DNA of 47,445 nt from an uncultured Selenomonadales bacterium (GTDB lineage Bacteria; Bacillota; Negativicutes; Selenomonadales; Selenomonadaceae), in the NCBI GenBank assembly GCA_900314765.1, contig OMWN01000079.1, positions 1-47,445 of the forward strand, given 5' to 3'. How positions within the stretch are numbered: position 1 is the stretch's first letter; the number at the start of each line of letters is the position of its first letter. Of the stretch, positions 35,748 through 44,661 are shown in pieces. Below the pieces are notes generated by a model. It did no database searches and had not been told where the DNA came from. It saw only the letters and a list, made by a program, of their open reading frames with translations. A program made the translations under genes and the position numbers.

Positions 35748-36086
35748 ATGGCACATAGAAAATTGGGGCGCGACTCAAGCGCGCGCAAAGCGCTTTTCAG
35801 GAGCATCCTGACTTCCTTCTTCAGACATGAGCGCATTGAGACGACCGAGGCAAAGGCAAAGGAAATCAGAAGCCTTGCCGATGAGCTCATCACGCTGGCA
35901 AAGCGTGGCGACCTCTCGGCTCGCCGCATGGCGATTGCCCGTCTCTATGACGAGGATGTCGTAAGGAAGCTCTTCAGTGAGATCGCACCAAAATATACGG
36001 ATCGTCAGGGTGGCTACACCCGCATCCTGAAGCTCGGCCCACGTCGCGGCGACGCCGCTCCGATGGTTCTCATCGAGCTTGTGTGA
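35748..36086 (+). CDS. rplQ: Large subunit ribosomal protein L17
   Basis: The 112-residue product begins [38 protein letters not shown] and ends [12 protein letters not shown]; it lies at the tunnel exit. ATG 35748 follows GAAAGAGGG. A strong terminator follows, so it ends the ribosomal block. The ecf/truA genes that often follow are not here. Confidence 0.99.
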   Translation: MAHRKLGRDSSARKALFRSILTSFFRHERIETTEAKAKEIRSLADELITLAKRGDLSARRMAIARLYDEDVVRKLFSEIAPKYTDRQGGYTRILKLGPRRGDAAPMVLIELV

Positions 36087-36109
36087 TATAAAATAAAAAA
36101 AATAAAAAG

Positions 36110-36138
36110 ACGCTGCTCTTTGCGAGCGGCGTTTTTTT
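36110..36138 (+). terminator. Terminator of the ribosomal block
   Basis: ACGCTGCTC (36110-36118) pairs with GAGCGGCGT (36124-36132, one G-T pair), loop TTTGC, then a run of seven T residues. Confidence 0.92.
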
Positions 36139-36276
36139 GTGCGCGTGATTAAGATTTTCAATGGGCAATTTGCAAACAATACGCATTTGATTGCGCAAAG
36201 TATTCGCAGGGAAACATCATTGTTTGTAAATTCAATATTAAAGTTACATTATTTGCCAAAAAATGTAAAAATACTG

Positions 36277-36305
36277 TTGACAAATTGAGTTAATCCTGTA
36301 ATAAT
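36277..36305 (+). promoter_or_regulatory. Sigma-A promoter of ilvN-ilvC
   Basis: A perfect TTGACA (36277-36282) lies 17 bp before AATAAT (36300-36305), which is preceded by TGT as in an extended -10 (TAATAA with a 16-bp spacer is the alternative). Transcription would start near 36312, leaving a leader of about 135 nt. The region 36139-36276 is AT-rich and shows no other feature. Confidence 0.82.
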
Positions 36306-36324
36306 GTATACATGTTTACAGACA

Positions 36325-36344
36325 GCCGCATCTGATGATGCGGC
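36325..36344 (+). other. Hairpin in the ilvN leader
   Basis: GCCGCATC (36325-36332) pairs with GATGCGGC (36337-36344), loop TGAT. It is followed by GTATTCTTT, too weak a T-run for a sure terminator. It could be an attenuator element; no leader peptide rich in branched-chain residues and no T-box motif was seen. Confidence 0.45.
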
Positions 36345-36353
36345 GTATTCTTT

Positions 36354-36398
36354 AGGAAACGCCGATTGATGTGGACAAAACTTCAATTATCGTTTCCT
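36354..36398 (+). repeat. 45-bp palindromic element in the ilvN leader
   Basis: AGGAAACG (36354-36361) and its exact reverse complement CGTTTCCT (36391-36398) end a 45-bp unit; pairing continues imperfectly with ATTG/CAAT. The left end matches the AAGGAAACG motif found at 5651, 21354 and 38083. It ends 50 bp before the ilvN start. Confidence 0.6.
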
Positions 36399-36447
36399 CG
36401 AATGCGACCCTGAATGATTTATTCTCACATGGATGGAGGAGTACAGT

Positions 36448-36978
36448 ATGCGCAATGTTTTGTCTGTCCTCGTGAGAAATCAGGCCGGCGTCCTCGTCAG
36501 AGTCGTGGGGATGTTCGCGAGGCGTGAGTTCAACATAGACAGCCTGTCTGTCGGCGTCACGGAGACGCCGGGGTACTCGCGCATCACGATCGTCGTCCAC
36601 GGCGATGAAAATCTCATCGACCAGATGATGAAGCAGCTCGAGAAGCTCCCAGACGTGACGAACGTCGAGAGGCTCAGCGAAGGCTCATCCGTGTTTCGCG
36701 GCATGACGATGATAAAGGTCAAGGCTGATGATGCAAGCCGCCTCGATGTACTCAAGATGGCGGAGCTTTTCAGGGCGCATGTCATCGACGTCCAGCCGAC
36801 GACGCTCATATTTGAGATAACGGGCGACGATGACAAAGTGACGGCTTTTACGCAGCTCCTAGCGCCGTACGGCGTGCTCGAAGTCATTCGGGCAGGGCTC
36901 ATCGGACTGGAGCGCGGCGAGCATACTATATATGAACATTGTGAGGAGAGACAGTATTATGGAAAAAACTTGCTATGA
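36448..36978 (+). CDS. ilvN: Acetolactate synthase small (regulatory) subunit
   Basis: IlvN activates the catalytic subunit of acetolactate synthase and confers feedback inhibition by valine. The 176-residue product has the N-terminal ACT domain ([34 protein letters not shown]) and a C-terminal domain from about residue 80. ATG 36448 follows GGAGGA at 7 bp; an in-frame ATG at 36433 overlaps that site. The 3' end overlaps ilvC by 20 bp. The catalytic partner ilvB lies about 4.5 kb downstream in a different transcription unit. Confidence 0.96.
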   Translation: MRNVLSVLVRNQAGVLVRVVGMFARREFNIDSLSVGVTETPGYSRITIVVHGDENLIDQMMKQLEKLPDVTNVERLSEGSSVFRGMTMIKVKADDASRLDVLKMAELFRAHVIDVQPTTLIFEITGDDDKVTAFTQLLAPYGVLEVIRAGLIGLERGEHTIYEHCEERQYYGKNLL

Positions 36979-37996
36979 AATGACTTCCAAGACGTACTAC
37001 GATCAGGATGCTAATTGGGATATCATGAAGGGCAAAACGATTGCCATTATTGGATATGGCAGCCAGGGCCACGCTCATGCTCTTAATCTTAAGGACAGCG
37101 GCGCAAACGTCATCGTCGGCCTCTATGAAGGCTCTAAGTCCAAGGCTATTGCCGAGTCACACGGTCTCAAGGTATACACGGTCGCCGAGGCAGTCAAGCA
37201 GGCTGATATAACGATGGTTCTTATCCCAGACGAGAAGCAGGCGGACGTCTACAAGACGGAGATTGGACCAAACCTCAAGCCAGGCAGCGCTCTTGCGTTC
37301 GCTCATGGATTCAATATACACTTCCAGCAGATTATTCCACCAGAAAATGTCGATGTGTTCATGGTTGCGCCAAAAGGCCCAGGCCATCTTGTTCGCCGCA
37401 CATTCACTGAGGGCAGCGGCGTTCCTGATGTCTTCGCTGTGTATCAGGATGCGTCGGGTCAGTGCTTCGACATCGCTGTCGCGTATGCGCGCGGCATCGG
37501 CGGTACGCGTGCTGGTATTCTCCAGACGACGTTCAGAGATGAGACAGAGGAAGACCTCTTCGGTGAGCAGTGCGTGCTCATGGGTGGCCTCTGCCAGCTC
37601 ATGAAGACCGGCTTCGAGGTGCTCGTCGAGGCAGGCTACCCACCAGAAATGGCATATTTCGAGTGCTTCCATGAGATGAAGCTCATCGTTGACCTCTGCT
37701 ATGAGGGCGGCATCACGAAGATGGTCAACTCCTGCTCCGATACGGCTGAGTATGGCAGCTACGTCATCGGCCCACGCATCATCACCGAGGACACGAAGAA
37801 GGAAATGAAGAAGTGCCTCGAGGAAATCCAGAACGGCAAGTTCGCAAGCGAGTGGCTCCAGGAGAACCGTGCTGGCGGCCGTGCACGTTTCAAGGCAATG
37901 CGTCGTCTCGCACAGGAGCATCCAATCGAAAAGGTCGGCGCAAGGCTCCGCAACATGATGCCGTGGCTCAAAGGCCAGGACAAGCTTCAGTTCTGA
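36959..37996 (+). CDS. ilvC: Ketol-acid reductoisomerase
   Basis: IlvC isomerises and reduces acetolactate or acetohydroxybutyrate to the dihydroxy acid using NADPH and Mg2+. The 345-residue class I enzyme has [17 protein letters not shown] (Rossmann loop), a short cofactor loop (LYEGSKSKA), the AHGFNIHF and [12 protein letters not shown] segments, and the metal site in [13 protein letters not shown] and [15 protein letters not shown] 36959 follows GAGGAGAG; earlier in-frame ATGs lie inside ilvN. The coupling to ilvN suggests coordinated supply of the first two steps. Confidence 0.98.
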   Translation: MEKTCYEMTSKTYYDQDANWDIMKGKTIAIIGYGSQGHAHALNLKDSGANVIVGLYEGSKSKAIAESHGLKVYTVAEAVKQADITMVLIPDEKQADVYKTEIGPNLKPGSALAFAHGFNIHFQQIIPPENVDVFMVAPKGPGHLVRRTFTEGSGVPDVFAVYQDASGQCFDIAVAYARGIGGTRAGILQTTFRDETEEDLFGEQCVLMGGLCQLMKTGFEVLVEAGYPPEMAYFECFHEMKLIVDLCYEGGITKMVNSCSDTAEYGSYVIGPRIITEDTKKEMKKCLEEIQNGKFASEWLQENRAGGRARFKAMRRLAQEHPIEKVGARLRNMMPWLKGQDKLQF

Positions 37997-38042
37997 TTTT
38001 GCGTCGCTGACACAATATATGGCTGATAGCCAAGCATAAAAT

Positions 38043-38080
38043 ACGGTTTGCATGTCGTCATGGTATGCAAACCGTTTTTT
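38043..38080 (+). terminator. Terminator after ilvC
   Basis: A perfect 11-bp stem, ACGGTTTGCAT (38043-38053) with ATGCAAACCGT (38065-38075), followed by six T residues. It ends the ilvNC unit. Confidence 0.93.
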
Positions 38081-38082
38081 AT

Positions 38083-38099
38083 AAGGAAACGATGATTAA
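38083..38099 (+). repeat. Second exact copy of the 17-bp AAGGAAACGATGATTAA motif
   Basis: Identical to 21354-21370. It begins 3 bp after the ilvC terminator T-run and runs into a small hairpin (TGATTAAAAATCA, 38094-38106). No matching right end of an element was found nearby. Confidence 0.6.
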
Positions 38100-38170
38100 A
38101 AATCATATTCCCATGAATTTGTAAATTTGTGAAATACGATAAAATCACCTTACTACCGCCTGCGGGAGCA

Positions 38171-38222
38171 ACCCTCTCCGCCTCGCAGCCGCTCGGCACC
38201 TCCCCCATTGGGGAGGCTGGCG
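38171..38222 (-). repeat. REP-like GC-rich element, copy in minus orientation
   Basis: The reverse complement carries GGGGGAGGTGCC and ends GGCGGAGAGGGT. The hairpin CCTCCCC/GGGGAGG is at 38199-38205 with 38210-38216. A short CCGC/GCGG hairpin lies just before it (38156-38165). It faces a related copy at 38370-38413. Confidence 0.7.
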
Positions 38223-38241
38223 TTACAGAGTCTGTGATTAT

Positions 38242-38325
38242 TTACATTTGCTGAATCAATCCACACATGAAAGTGCGAGACCTTTACACTAGCTGAATAA
38301 TCGACTCATGAAAGCGTAACGTCTT
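38242..38325 (+). repeat. Imperfect 42-bp direct repeat
   Basis: Two adjacent units (38242-38283 and 38284-38325) share TTACA, GCTGAAT, CATGAAAG and other blocks in the same order. They lie between the inverted REP-like copies. No coding or RNA function is apparent. Confidence 0.5.
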
Positions 38326-38369
38326 CTATTCATTCGTTGGATTCATAGCGCAACCCTTCTCATCCTATG

Positions 38370-38413
38370 CCTCCCACTTTGGGGGAGGTGCCCCCGTAGG
38401 GGGCGGAGAGGGT
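38370..38413 (+). repeat. REP-like GC-rich element, copy in plus orientation
   Basis: Hairpins CCTCCC/GGGAGG (38370-38375 with 38383-38388) and CCCCC/GGGGG (38391-38395 with 38399-38403), ending GGCGGAGAGGGT. It is the inverted partner of the copy at 38171-38222. Confidence 0.7.
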
Positions 38414-38500
38414 CACGCAAGAGTATTCAGTAAGGCATACATCTTTGCAATGTAAATGGCAGAGAATAAATTTTTTCCGCAGACCTTGATGGTATTTCGA

Positions 38501-38529
38501 TTACATTTCACAAATTTATGACATACAAT
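38501..38529 (+). promoter_or_regulatory. Probable promoter of leuCDB-ilvB
   Basis: TTACAT (38501-38506), 17-bp spacer, TACAAT (38524-38529). It would give a leader of about 135 nt. The leader holds the hairpin ATTGCGCAT-GAAA-ATGCGCGAT (38576-38597). No T-box signature or obvious leader peptide was seen. The region 38414-38500 shows nothing else. Confidence 0.6.
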
Positions 38530-38670
38530 AATATTTGAGAGAAACATCAGCGACATCACTCTTGCTGTTTCATACATTGCGCATGAAAATGCGCGATGGT
38601 AAACGCAAGGGCGTGAAAGCTGAAACGTGAAACGAAATCATAAAAGGGAGAAAGTGAAGGGGGAAATCAC

Positions 38671-39933
38671 ATGGGCATGAACATGACCGAGAAAATCCTC
38701 GCGCAGCATGCGGGGCTTGAAAGTGTCGCGCCGGGGGACATCGTGACGTGCAACCTCGACATGGTGCTGGCGAATGACATCACGGCGCCGCCGTCCATAA
38801 AGGAATTTGAGAAAATCGGGCGGCCTGTATTCGACAATACGAAGATTGCGCTCGTGCCAGACCATTTTCAGCCGGCGAAGGACATAAAGTCGGCAGGACT
38901 CGCGAAAATCGTGCGCGACTTCGCTCATAAAAACCACATCGTGAATTATTTCGAGCAGGGCCGCGTCGGCATAGAGCACGTCATATTGCCGGAGTTCGGC
39001 ATCGTGGGGCCGGGCATGCTGACGATAGGCGCCGACTCCCACACGTGCACGTACGGCGCGCTCAATGGCTTTTCGACGGGCGTTGGCTCGACGGACCTCG
39101 CTGTCGCGATGGCGACGGGCAAGGCGTGGTTCAAGGTGCCGGAGGCCATAAAAGTCGAGCTCACGGGCAAGAAGCCCGCGGGCATAAACGGCAAGGACGT
39201 CATACTCACGCTCATCGGCATGATTGGCGTCGACGGCGCGCTCTATCAGTCGCTCGAGTTCGCGGGCGAGGGTGTCGCGTCGCTTACGATGACGGATAGG
39301 CTCACCATATCGAATATGGCGATAGAGGCGGGCGGCAAGAACGGCATATTCCCGTTCGACGAGCAGACGAAGGCGTACGAGGACGCGCACATGAAAAAGC
39401 CGTACACACCTGTTGCGCCGGACGACGACGCGAAATATGCGCGCACGGTGACGATTAATCTCTCAGAGCTCAAACCTGTCGTCGCGTTCCCGCATCTGCC
39501 GGGCAATACGAAGCGTGTTTGCGACATAAAGGAGCCCATAAAAATCGATCAAGTTGTCATTGGTTCGTGCACGAATGGCAGACTCGAGGACCTCGAGATT
39601 GCGGCCAGCATCATGAAGGGTCACAAGGTCGATGAAAATGTCCGCTGTATCGTCATCCCAGGCAGTCAGGCCATATACAAGGAGGCCATGCACCGCGGCT
39701 ACATGGACACATTCATCGACGCGGGCTGTGTCGTCTCGTGCCCGACGTGCGGGCCGTGCCTCGGCGGCTACATGGGCATCATGACGGCGGGCGAGCGCTG
39801 TGTCTCGACGACGAACAGGAACTTCATTGGCCGCATGGGTGACACGACGAGTGAGATATATCTCGCGGGGCCTCACGTGGCGGCGGCCAGTGCGATACTG
39901 GGGCGCATAGCGGTGCCAGAGGAGGTAGAGTGA
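38671..39933 (+). CDS. leuC: 3-isopropylmalate dehydratase large subunit
   Basis: With LeuD it isomerises 2-isopropylmalate to 3-isopropylmalate, using a 4Fe-4S cluster. The 420-residue product is the shorter LeuC type. Cluster cysteines are in GSCTNG and [30 protein letters not shown] and the C-terminal [10 protein letters not shown] are conserved. ATG 38671 has a purine-rich GAAGGGGG site upstream; a second Met three codons later is possible. It starts the leu unit. Confidence 0.98.
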   Translation: MGMNMTEKILAQHAGLESVAPGDIVTCNLDMVLANDITAPPSIKEFEKIGRPVFDNTKIALVPDHFQPAKDIKSAGLAKIVRDFAHKNHIVNYFEQGRVGIEHVILPEFGIVGPGMLTIGADSHTCTYGALNGFSTGVGSTDLAVAMATGKAWFKVPEAIKVELTGKKPAGINGKDVILTLIGMIGVDGALYQSLEFAGEGVASLTMTDRLTISNMAIEAGGKNGIFPFDEQTKAYEDAHMKKPYTPVAPDDDAKYARTVTINLSELKPVVAFPHLPGNTKRVCDIKEPIKIDQVVIGSCTNGRLEDLEIAASIMKGHKVDENVRCIVIPGSQAIYKEAMHRGYMDTFIDAGCVVSCPTCGPCLGGYMGIMTAGERCVSTTNRNFIGRMGDTTSEIYLAGPHVAAASAILGRIAVPEEVE

Positions 39934-39934
39934 C

Positions 39935-40426
39935 ATGGAGCTAAAGGGCAAGGTCTGGCGCTACGGCGACAACATCGACACAGACGTCATCATTCCCGCG
40001 CGGTATCTCAACGTGTTCACGCCGAAGGAGCTAGCCGCGCACTGCATGGAGGACATAGACAAATCGTTCGCGAAGAACGTCAAGGACGGCGACATCATGG
40101 TCGGCGGCAGGAATTTCGGATGCGGCTCATCGCGTGAGCACGCGCCGATTGCCATAAAGGCCTCGGGCATTCCCGTCATTATCGCGCACAGCTTCGCGCG
40201 CATATTCTACAGGAATGGCATCAATGTCGGTCTGCCGCTCCTCGAGATTGGCGATGACGTCGAGAAAATACATGCAGGCGATGAGCTGAGGGTCGATCCA
40301 GAGAATGGCACGATTGACGACATCACGACGGGCGACCATTTCAAGGCACATCCGCTGCCGGGCTTCGTGCAGGAAATCGCGAAGGCGGGCGGCCTCATCA
40401 ATTATATAAAGTCAAAAAAAGGCTGA
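39935..40426 (+). CDS. leuD: 3-isopropylmalate dehydratase small subunit
   Basis: The 163-residue swivelling domain that completes the LeuCD active site. Recognisable segments are [31 protein letters not shown] and the [19 protein letters not shown] segment. The ATG begins 1 bp after the leuC stop, so subunit synthesis is coupled. The short length pairs with the short LeuC type. Confidence 0.98.
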   Translation: MELKGKVWRYGDNIDTDVIIPARYLNVFTPKELAAHCMEDIDKSFAKNVKDGDIMVGGRNFGCGSSREHAPIAIKASGIPVIIAHSFARIFYRNGINVGLPLLEIGDDVEKIHAGDELRVDPENGTIDDITTGDHFKAHPLPGFVQEIAKAGGLINYIKSKKG

Positions 40427-40441
40427 GAATCGAGGGAAATC

Positions 40442-41509
40442 ATGGCAAGAAAAATTGTTGTAATACCGGGTGACGGCATTGGCAAGGAAATAACGGAGTC
40501 TGCCGTCGCCGTGATGAAGAAAGCGGCAGAAAAGCATCATATTGACCTCACGTATGAATATCACGACGCGGGCGGCACGGCGTACGACAAATTCGGGACG
40601 CCGCTGCCGGAGAAGACAATCGAGGCAGCGAAGGCGTCGGACGGCGTTCTCTTCGGTGCGGTCGGCGGCGACAAATGGGACAATGTTGAGCCGACACTAA
40701 GGCCAGAGAAGGCCATCCTCGGCCTCAGGAAGCACCTCGGACTGTACGCGAATCTGCGCCCCGTGAAGGTTTCTGATACGCTCGTCGAGTATTCGCCGCT
40801 CAAGGCGGACGTCGTGCGCGGCGTTGACCTCGTCATCGTCCGCGAGCTCATCGGCGGCATATATTTCGGCGACAGGTGCGAGTCGGAGCAGCACAACGGC
40901 GCGGAGCGCGCATGGGACCTCGAGAATTACTCCGTGCCGGAGGTCGAGCGCATCGCAAAGCTCGCGTTCGAGACGGCGCGCATCAGAAAAGGCAAAGTGA
41001 CGTCCGTTGACAAGTCGAACGTTCTTGCGACGTCGAGACTCTGGCGCCGCACGGTGACGAGACTTGCTGATGATTATAAGGACGTCGCGCTCGATCACCT
41101 TTACGTCGATAATTGCGCCATGCAGCTCGCGCTCCATCCGACGCAGTTCGACGTCATTTGCACGAGCAATCTTTTCGGCGACATCCTCTCTGACGAAGCC
41201 GCTGTGCTTGGTGGCTCCATTGGCATGATGCCGAGCGCATCCATCGGCGAGAAGACGAGTCTTTTCGAGCCAATACACGGCTCGGCGCCGGACATCGCGG
41301 GCAAGGGCATAGCCAATCCGATTGGCACTATCCTCTCGGCCGCCATGCTCATGCGCTATTCGCTCAAAGAGGAAGAGGCCGCAAAGACGATAGAGGCGGC
41401 CTGCGACAAGGCGCTCGCGGACGGCTATCGGACGCCAGACCTTTACAAAGACGGCTTCAAAAAGGCGAACACGGAGAAGATGACGGAAGTCATACTGGAC
41501 AGAGTGTAA
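40442..41509 (+). CDS. leuB: 3-isopropylmalate dehydrogenase
   Basis: LeuB oxidises and decarboxylates 3-isopropylmalate to 2-oxoisocaproate with NAD+. The 355-residue product has IPGDGIGKEIT, GAVGGDKWDN, the substrate loop LRPEKAILGLRKHLGLYANLRPVK, RELIGGIYFG, and FEPIHGSAPDIAGKGIANP. ATG 40442 follows GAGGGAAA. It lies 15 bp after leuD. Confidence 0.98.
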   Translation: MARKIVVIPGDGIGKEITESAVAVMKKAAEKHHIDLTYEYHDAGGTAYDKFGTPLPEKTIEAAKASDGVLFGAVGGDKWDNVEPTLRPEKAILGLRKHLGLYANLRPVKVSDTLVEYSPLKADVVRGVDLVIVRELIGGIYFGDRCESEQHNGAERAWDLENYSVPEVERIAKLAFETARIRKGKVTSVDKSNVLATSRLWRRTVTRLADDYKDVALDHLYVDNCAMQLALHPTQFDVICTSNLFGDILSDEAAVLGGSIGMMPSASIGEKTSLFEPIHGSAPDIAGKGIANPIGTILSAAMLMRYSLKEEEAAKTIEAACDKALADGYRTPDLYKDGFKKANTEKMTEVILDRV

Positions 41510-41521
41510 GGGAGAGACACC

Positions 41522-43183
41522 ATGAAAGGAGCACAGGCAGTAGTCGAGTGCCTGAAGGAACAGGGCGTTGACACGATATTCGGATACCCGGGCGGCATGA
41601 TACTGCCGCTCTACGACGCACTGCGCGATGAGAAATCGATACGCAATATATTGACGACGCACGAGCAGGACGCGGCGCATGCCGCCGACGGCTATGCGCG
41701 TGCGAGCGGCAAGACGGGCGTTTGCATCGCGACGTCTGGACCCGGCGCGACAAATCTCGTGACGGGCATCGCGACAGCGTTCATGGACTCTATTCCCATG
41801 GTCGCCATCACGGGGCAGGTCGACACGAAGCTCCTCGGGCGCGACGCTTTTCAAGAGATAGACATCATGGGCATCACGATGCCTGTAACGAAGCAGAACT
41901 ACAAGGTCAAAGACCCGAAAAAGCTCGTGGCGACGATGCGTGAGGCGTTCGAAATAGCGCACAGCGGTCGGCCGGGGCCTGTGCTCGTCGATATACCGCG
42001 AGACGTGTTTTTTGCCGATGTGAGCTTTGCGCTGCTGAAAAAGGAAAAGAAGAAGCGCCAAAAGCCCGACGCGGATTTCCTCATCTGCGCGGCGGAGGCG
42101 GCAGACGTCATGCTCGCTGCGAAAAGGCCACTCGTCATCGCGGGCGGCGGCATCATATCGGCGGGGGCGAGCCGCGAATTCACGCACTTCGTCGAGAAAT
42201 ATCATTTTCCTGTCGCGACGACGCTCATGGGCATCGGCGCCATACCGTGCTCTCATCCGCAGCTTTTGGGCTTTGCGGGCATGCACGGCAAAAAGGCAGC
42301 GAACAACGCCATTGCGGCGGCTGACCTCATCATTGCCGTTGGCAGCAGATTTGCCGACAGGCAGACGGGCAACATCGACAAGTACACGAAGGACACGAAG
42401 TTCATCCACATAGACATCGACCCCGCTGAAATCGACAAGAATGTGGCAAGTGCCATCGGGCTCGCGGGCGACATGAAGACGATACTGCGCCTCCTGATGA
42501 AGCGCGAGCCGCAGACGAATCTCAGCGACTGGTGGAACACGATTGCGGGTTGGCGTGAGGAGTACGCGTACGATTACAGCGTCAATCGTCTCACGTTGCC
42601 GTGGGCGCTTCATCACGTGGCCGAAGTGACGGCGGGCAAGAAATTCGCGTTTGCGACGGACGTCGGACAGCATCAGATGTGGTCGGCGCTCCATCTTGCC
42701 ATCGACACGCCGCGCACATGGCTCACGTCGGGCGGCCTCGGCACGATGGGCTTTGGCCTGCCTGCGGCGATGGGCGCGCAGCTCTACTACGGCAGTACAA
42801 GGCGCGTCATCCACGTAACGGGCGACGGCAGCATCAAAATGACGGGCAGCGAGTACTACACGATTGCGCGGCTCGACCTCCCCGTCATTTCACTCATCGT
42901 CAACAACACGAGCCTTGGCATGATACGCCAACTGCAGAAAGTCAACTACGGCGAGCGCTACACCGCGTGCGAATTCGACTACCCGATGGACTTCGTTGGC
43001 TACGCCAAAAGTTTTGGCATACCCGCTGAGGAAGTGTCATCGCCCGATGGATTCATCGATGCGTTTGACAACGCCATGAAGGCGAAAGGACCATACGTCA
43101 TCGTCCTCGACATTCATCGCAGCTTCGTCGAGCCCATGACAAAAGGCGGCGCAAACATCAACGAATTCGTGGATTTCAATTAA
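41522..43183 (+). CDS. ilvB: Acetolactate synthase large (catalytic) subunit
   Basis: The enzyme uses thiamine diphosphate and FAD to condense two pyruvates, or pyruvate and 2-oxobutyrate. The 553-residue product has the catalytic Glu in THEQDAAHAADGYARA, FQEIDIMGITMPVTKQNY, the central FAD domain, and the TPP motif GDGSIKMTGSEY ending in NN. At residue 471 (LGMIRQLQK) Leu stands where many homologues have the Trp linked to herbicide sensitivity. It lies 12 bp after leuB, away from ilvN, and a terminator follows. Confidence 0.95.
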   Translation: MKGAQAVVECLKEQGVDTIFGYPGGMILPLYDALRDEKSIRNILTTHEQDAAHAADGYARASGKTGVCIATSGPGATNLVTGIATAFMDSIPMVAITGQVDTKLLGRDAFQEIDIMGITMPVTKQNYKVKDPKKLVATMREAFEIAHSGRPGPVLVDIPRDVFFADVSFALLKKEKKKRQKPDADFLICAAEAADVMLAAKRPLVIAGGGIISAGASREFTHFVEKYHFPVATTLMGIGAIPCSHPQLLGFAGMHGKKAANNAIAAADLIIAVGSRFADRQTGNIDKYTKDTKFIHIDIDPAEIDKNVASAIGLAGDMKTILRLLMKREPQTNLSDWWNTIAGWREEYAYDYSVNRLTLPWALHHVAEVTAGKKFAFATDVGQHQMWSALHLAIDTPRTWLTSGGLGTMGFGLPAAMGAQLYYGSTRRVIHVTGDGSIKMTGSEYYTIARLDLPVISLIVNNTSLGMIRQLQKVNYGERYTACEFDYPMDFVGYAKSFGIPAEEVSSPDGFIDAFDNAMKAKGPYVIVLDIHRSFVEPMTKGGANINEFVDFN

Positions 43184-43198
43184 GAGACAAGTGAAATA

Positions 43199-43241
43199 AA
43201 AAATCCCTGTTCATCATCGGTTTGGTGAATGGGGATTTTTT
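43199..43241 (+). terminator. Terminator after ilvB
   Basis: AAATCCC (43201-43207) pairs with GGGATTT (43232-43238), with inner pairing TTCATCA/TGGTGAA, and ends in a run of six T residues. Confidence 0.87.
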
Positions 43242-43277
43242 GATTCATGTGATTGTTTGTGCATGTAAAATATTTTA

Positions 43278-43286
43278 TGGTATAAT
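43278..43286 (+). promoter_or_regulatory. Extended -10 promoter of miaB-mutS-mutL
   Basis: TGGTATAAT (43278-43286) is a perfect extended -10. The -35 region is weak (TTGTTT at 43253-43258 is too far). It lies 41 bp before the TTG start at 43327. Confidence 0.68.
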
Positions 43287-43326
43287 TGCCAATATATTAG
43301 GATTTTGGATAGATAGGACGGTTAAT

Positions 43327-44661
43327 TTGGCTAAAAAAGTTTTTATGGGCGTCTACGGGTGCCAGATGAATTTCGCGGATGCGGAGCGCATGGAAGGCGA
43401 GCTTCATGGTATCGGCTATGAGCGAACGGATGACATGGAGTCGGCGGATCTCATATTGCTTCATACGTGCTGTGTGCGCGAGACGGCTGAGGACAAGGTC
43501 TACGGGAAAATCGGCGAGATAAAGCGGCTGAAGCGTGAGCGGCCAGAGCTCATATTCGGCATCACAGGCTGCATGGCGCAGAAGGAGCAGGAAAAGCTCA
43601 TCAGGCGCGCGCCGCATATCGATTTCGTGCTCGGCACGGGGCGCATTGGCGAGCTCGTGGAGACGGTGAAGCGCTTCGAGGCGCCAGAGCGTCCGCGTCA
43701 TCTCGTCGACATAGAGGGCGCTGACACGGAAATCCCTGAGAATATGAGCGTCGTGCGCAAAAGCGGCGTCTCGGCGTGGATACCCATCATGTACGGCTGC
43801 AATAATTTCTGCACGTACTGCATCGTGCCGTATGTGCGTGGCCGCGAGCGCAGCCGTGAGCCGCAGGACATCATTCGCGAGGTTGAGGAGGCTGTGCATG
43901 ATGGATTTCGCGAGGTGACGCTGCTCGGGCAGAACGTGAATTCTTATGGCAAAGACCACAAAAAGGCGGATTTCGCGGATTTACTGAAGGCGGTCGATGA
44001 GGTCGAGGGCATAGAGCGCGTGAGGTTCATGACGTCGCACCCGAAAGATTTGAGTGACAAACTCATTGAGACGATAAAGAACGGTCGCCATCTCTGCGAG
44101 CATTTTCATTTGCCTGTGCAGTATGGCACAGACCGCATATTGCACGCGATGAATCGTGTTTACACGGTGGCGGATTATAAAGCACTGCTGAGGAAAATTC
44201 GCGAGGCCGTGCCGCACGCGAGCATCACGACGGACCTCATCGTCGGATTCCCTGGCGAGACAGATGAGGATTTCCGCGAAATGATTGCATTTTTGCGTGA
44301 GGCGCGCTACGATGCGGCGTATACGTTCATCTATTCGCCGCACTCGGGCACGCCTGCGGCGGAAATGGATGGCCAAGTGCCAGACGACGTGAAGCATAAA
44401 AGGCTCCATGAGCTCATGGCCGTGCAAAACGAAATCAGCCTCGAGATAAATGAACGGCTAAAGGGCGAGACGGTCGAGGTGCTCGTCGAGGGGCCGAGCA
44501 AAGGCGACGAGGGCGTATGGACGGGGCGCACGCGCACGGACAAAATCGTGCTGTGGCGTCACGGCGCAGAGCGTGTCGGCGACCTCGCCCATGTGACAAT
44601 CACGCAGCCACAGACGTGGGTGCTGAAGGGCGAGCTTATAGGCGAGGGGCAAAGCGTATGA
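43327..44661 (+). CDS. miaB: tRNA-2-methylthio-N6-dimethylallyladenosine synthase MiaB
   Basis: MiaB adds the methylthio group at C2 of i6A37 in tRNA, downstream of MiaA. The 444-residue product has the N-terminal MTTase domain with cluster cysteines in YGCQMN, CCVRE and GCMAQ, the radical SAM motif CNNFCTYC with IVPYVRGRERSR, and a C-terminal TRAM domain. Start TTG 43327 gives the family N-terminus MAKKVFMGVYGCQMN; sequence further upstream overlaps a terminator and promoter. The stop overlaps mutS as ATGA. Confidence 0.96.
   Translation: MAKKVFMGVYGCQMNFADAERMEGELHGIGYERTDDMESADLILLHTCCVRETAEDKVYGKIGEIKRLKRERPELIFGITGCMAQKEQEKLIRRAPHIDFVLGTGRIGELVETVKRFEAPERPRHLVDIEGADTEIPENMSVVRKSGVSAWIPIMYGCNNFCTYCIVPYVRGRERSREPQDIIREVEEAVHDGFREVTLLGQNVNSYGKDHKKADFADLLKAVDEVEGIERVRFMTSHPKDLSDKLIETIKNGRHLCEHFHLPVQYGTDRILHAMNRVYTVADYKALLRKIREAVPHASITTDLIVGFPGETDEDFREMIAFLREARYDAAYTFIYSPHSGTPAAEMDGQVPDDVKHKRLHELMAVQNEISLEINERLKGETVEVLVEGPSKGDEGVWTGRTRTDKIVLWRHGAERVGDLAHVTITQPQTWVLKGELIGEGQSV

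Noticed and set aside
36087-36276. Small genes between rplQ and the ilvN promoter
   Set aside because: After the terminator the DNA is AT-rich with frequent stops in all frames and no ribosome-binding site before a start codon.
38242-38325. CRISPR-like array
   Set aside because: Only two imperfect units with no spacer and no conserved repeat; no cas genes nearby.
38414-38670. T-box or leader-peptide attenuator before leuC
   Set aside because: No GGGTGGNACCGCG-like T-box sequence, no terminator with T-run, and no short frame with runs of Leu codons were found.
40697-42814. 705-codon open frame on the minus strand
   Set aside because: It is antisense to leuB and ilvB, which have full family motifs. 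The translation is Arg/His-rich without known domains, typical of a shadow frame in GC-rich genes.
43222-43326. N-terminal extension of miaB
   Set aside because: It overlaps the ilvB terminator and the extended -10 promoter, so it would not be transcribed with miaB.
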